Shown here piece by piece: positions 62,120-64,000 of a stretch of DNA of 64,000 bases. The translations under genes were made by a program, and so were the position numbers. The stretch is taken from the NCBI RefSeq assembly GCF_016615815.1, contig NZ_CP067112.1, positions 1 through 64,000 of the forward strand, written 5' to 3'. The notes below the pieces were generated by a model. It saw only the letters and a program-made list of their open reading frames with translations. It made no database searches and was not told the origin of the DNA. The stretch is from Luteimonas sp. MC1572. GTDB lineage: Bacteria; Pseudomonadota; Gammaproteobacteria; Xanthomonadales; Xanthomonadaceae. Numbering within the stretch: the stretch's first letter is position 1; the number at the start of each line of letters is the position of its first letter.

Positions 62120-62683
62120 ATGATCATTTCATACATGCTTGCAGCAATGCTTTCCTCCTCCGGAGACCCTGGCGTGACTTTGGATGTTTGTGTGCCACCT
62201 TCTTGGCCTGCGCGCTTCGAGGTGCAACAGAAAACGACGTTCGCTGGGCTGCAGCAGATTTACCTGCGTGACGTGCCGGAAGAACTTATGCCACAGCAGG
62301 CGATTCTGCGAGCGGAGTCTGTCGCACGAGACCGTGCCCATGGCAGCTGGGGAAGGCAGGCCGAGGAGATTGGAAATGCGGTCTATCAGACGCAGATTCA
62401 GCAACTCGAGACGTACTGTGGCCCCCGACTCGACGATCAGTACGGAGCTCCCGGTCTTATCGAGCAGGCATACGCTAGAGTGCTAGCGCACACCAATCTG
62501 CGGTATGACGCTGTGGCAGCCGAGCAACTCCTACCGAAGGAGTTCTCCGTCAACCTCACTCCCCGCGTGGCGATTGTTGGCTTATCAGCGCACTGCTCTA
62601 AATCGACGCCTGCGCTGGCGTCATTTCTTGCCCGTGCGTCCATTCCATGCGGGCAGGTGCCAGACTCGCGAGATGGGCGCTAA
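62120..62683 (+). CDS. Hypothetical protein, 187 aa (cassette 81)
   Basis: A weak hydrophobic start (MIISYMLAAMLSSSG) may be a signal. The domain has four Cys and a helical centre. Unrecognised. The stop is in R''. Cassette span 62111-62731. Confidence 0.7.
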   Translation: MIISYMLAAMLSSSGDPGVTLDVCVPPSWPARFEVQQKTTFAGLQQIYLRDVPEELMPQQAILRAESVARDRAHGSWGRQAEEIGNAVYQTQIQQLETYCGPRLDDQYGAPGLIEQAYARVLAHTNLRYDAVAAEQLLPKEFSVNLTPRVAIVGLSAHCSKSTPALASFLARASIPCGQVPDSRDGR

Positions 62684-62737
62684 CAATTCATTCAAGCCGA
62701 CGCCGCTTCGCGGCGCGGCTTAATTCAGGCGTTGGCC
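62678..62737 (+). other. attC of cassette 81
   Basis: 60 bp; R'' CGCTAAC, R' GTTGGCC. Confidence 0.91.
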
Positions 62738-63145
62738 GCTCAGAGCTTAAGTTTGTAGACCTCGGTGACCTTTCCGCTGGCGCCTTCGCCTGAGCACCAG
62801 AGCGCTCGAGCGCGACAATGCGGCTGCGTGTGAGAGCTTCGCCGGGACATCTCGCTCGCGGTGTCGGTGTCTAGCCAGGCATCTTCGGCTTCGTGCGCTG
62901 TGCACTCACTAGCTACGCTGCGCTCCGCCCAAGCAATCGCATCGGCTAGTTCACGGTGTGGGTTCGTGGCCGCGAGGCCGGCCTTTCCCGGCTTCGGCCA
63001 GGGCGACGCCACGCGGCGGGCGTAGTCGTGGCACCGGCTTCGGGTCTGCGCGGGCTTGGTGGCACGTGGCTCGGCTTCGGCTAGAGTTGGCGTCCAACAA
63101 TTCATTCAAGCCGACGCCGCTTCGCGGCGCGGCTTAATTCAGGCG
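62732..63145. repeat. N-family cassette, copy 16 (cassette 82)
   Basis: 414 bp. Intact antisense frame 62740-63105 (121 aa). The start of this copy is more diverged (GAGCTTAAGTTTGTAGACC). Confidence 0.85.
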
Positions 63146-63151
63146 TTATGC
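63092..63151 (+). other. attC of cassette 82
   Basis: 60 bp; R'' GTCCAAC, R' GTTATGC (contains the next gene's ATG). Confidence 0.9.
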
Positions 63152-63786
63152 GCATCCAAATGTCCACGTACGCCCAACTCTTGTTCGCCGTTCTCATGAT
63201 CGCCTCGATCACAAGCTGCAAGGCTGCCGATGAGTCGGTAGACCTATTGCTCAAGCCGGCAAAAGGCTGGATCTTGGTGGAGAACGGGAGCGCGGCGGAC
63301 GTGAAGGCGGCTATTAGCGACTACGACGCGCTTGTCATGGAGGCGCGTCCTGGCATCTTCCTAGTTGAGTTGCATCCTCAAAGTAGCGGTGCGGTGGCTG
63401 TAGTGTTGCCGGGCGGCCTTCCTGCCTACGATCTGGCGAATATGACGGGTTGGCTAAGCGCCCCGCCAGATCAAGAGGACGTGTATGGCGCCGCTTCTTG
63501 GATCACATCTCCAAGCAGCGGGGTCAAGTATTACCTAGAGCCAGAAACTAGCAACCCATGGGGCGACACCTTGATTGGCGCAAGCGCGCTCGGGCAGCCG
63601 GTTCGCGTCTATCTTCCGGAAACGGGAATGTCGGGCGTTTCTTCGGCCCATTCCTACAGAGAGGAGCCTGAGATCGAGATCTCGCCGCAGCCGATCACAA
63701 TCGAAGTTACGCTTGATACAAGCGTCTCTTTTGGCAACCCGGATTTCGTCGTCAACAGCCCGAGAGACCATAATTGGCGCCAGTAG
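63148..63786 (+). CDS. Predicted lipoprotein, full-length copy (cassette 83)
   Basis: 212 aa. The ATG sits in the attC core (GTT-ATG-C). Lipobox ITSC. This is the intact version of the gene at 44939-45472, with the extra ITIEVTLDTSVSFGNPDFVV end. Function unknown. Cassette span 63146-63841. Confidence 0.8.
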   Translation: MRIQMSTYAQLLFAVLMIASITSCKAADESVDLLLKPAKGWILVENGSAADVKAAISDYDALVMEARPGIFLVELHPQSSGAVAVVLPGGLPAYDLANMTGWLSAPPDQEDVYGAASWITSPSSGVKYYLEPETSNPWGDTLIGASALGQPVRVYLPETGMSGVSSAHSYREEPEIEISPQPITIEVTLDTSVSFGNPDFVVNSPRDHNWRQ

Positions 63787-63787
63787 C

Positions 63788-63847
63788 GCATAACAATTCA
63801 TTCAAGCCGACGCCGCATCGCGGCGCGGCTTAATTCAGGCGTTAGAG
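63788..63847 (+). other. attC of cassette 83
   Basis: 60 bp; R'' GCATAAC, R' GTTAGAG. Confidence 0.91.
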
Positions 63848-63850
63848 CCC

Positions 63851-64000
63851 ATGAGATACATTGCCCTATTCGTTGCGCTGTTATTGAGCCTCACGACCGC
63901 ATATCCAGTTGCCGCTGGCACTTGGGGGTACGGCCAGTTTGATAGCGACCATGCGCTCGACTTTGCAGCGGACTGGGCGGAAGCAGGCACGGTCGAGAGC
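63851..64000 (+). CDS. DUF4259-like secreted protein, partial (cassette 84)
   Basis: The first 50 residues only; the gene runs off the window. Signal peptide MRYIALFVALLLSLTTAYPVAA is followed by GTWGYGQFDSDHALDFAADW, the typical DUF4259 start (G-T-W-G-x-G-x-F-x-x-D-x-A-x-D). DUF4259 proteins are usually cytoplasmic, so the signal peptide is unusual. The cassette array continues beyond 64000. Confidence 0.8.
   Translation, partial: MRYIALFVALLLSLTTAYPVAAGTWGYGQFDSDHALDFAADWAEAGTVES

Noticed and set aside
23133..63847. CRISPR-like regular repeats
   Set aside because: The repeats are 60 or 112 bp, 330-1,580 bp apart, contain attC cores and arms, and flank genes; no cas genes are present.

Overview
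The window reads as the dnaA-proximal start of a chromosome from a high-GC gammaproteobacterium of the Xanthomonadales/Lysobacterales type (Lysobacter/Luteimonas/Xanthomonas-like). The basis is the gene order dnaA-dnaN-recF-gyrB, then tonB-exbB-exbD-exbD-pdxJ, and the sequence of the encoded proteins. No rRNA, tRNA, CRISPR array or transposase was seen.

Region 1 (about 1-6.7 kb) is the replication-initiation block: dnaA, a candidate oriC with DnaA boxes and an AT-rich stretch, dnaN, recF and gyrB. Three parS-type palindromes (two perfect 16-mers inside recF, one 15/16 match between dnaN and recF) mark a likely centromere cluster.

Region 2 (6.8-21.5 kb) is ordinary backbone. It holds an M48 lipoprotein peptidase, a TPR protein, a complete TonB-ExbB-ExbD1-ExbD2 energy module, pdxJ, a small membrane protein, a cardiolipin-synthase-type phospholipase D protein, an overlapping histidine kinase/response regulator pair, a PKHD-type dioxygenase, fbp, a TonB-dependent receptor, phhA and a divergent Lrp/AsnC regulator.

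Region 3 (21.5-64 kb, running off the end) is a large sedentary chromosomal integron. It has an integron integrase (intI) on the minus strand, an attI junction at 22750/22751, and 83 complete cassettes plus one partial. Every complete cassette ends in an attC site: 70 sites are 60 bp and 13 are 112 bp. All recognisable cassette genes lie on the plus strand, pointing away from intI and along the presumed direction of replication. Most encode small, unrecognised lipoproteins, secreted proteins or membrane proteins. Recognisable families are DUF3147, Ros/MucR-like zinc finger, VOC, DUF2726, RDD, MAPEG, RraB-like and DUF4259. One cassette (43353-44936) carries a 502-aa reverse transcriptase that resembles the phage-defence (DRT/Abi-type) RTs.

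Sixteen cassettes belong to one 413-416 bp family with no convincing plus-strand gene. Seven cassette types occur in two or three diverged copies, one cassette gene is frameshifted, and one carries a 35-bp deletion relative to its sister copy. The attC sites also shape the genes: they supply the stop codon of 42 of the 69 cassette genes whose end is visible, and in two cassettes the start codon lies inside the attC core.
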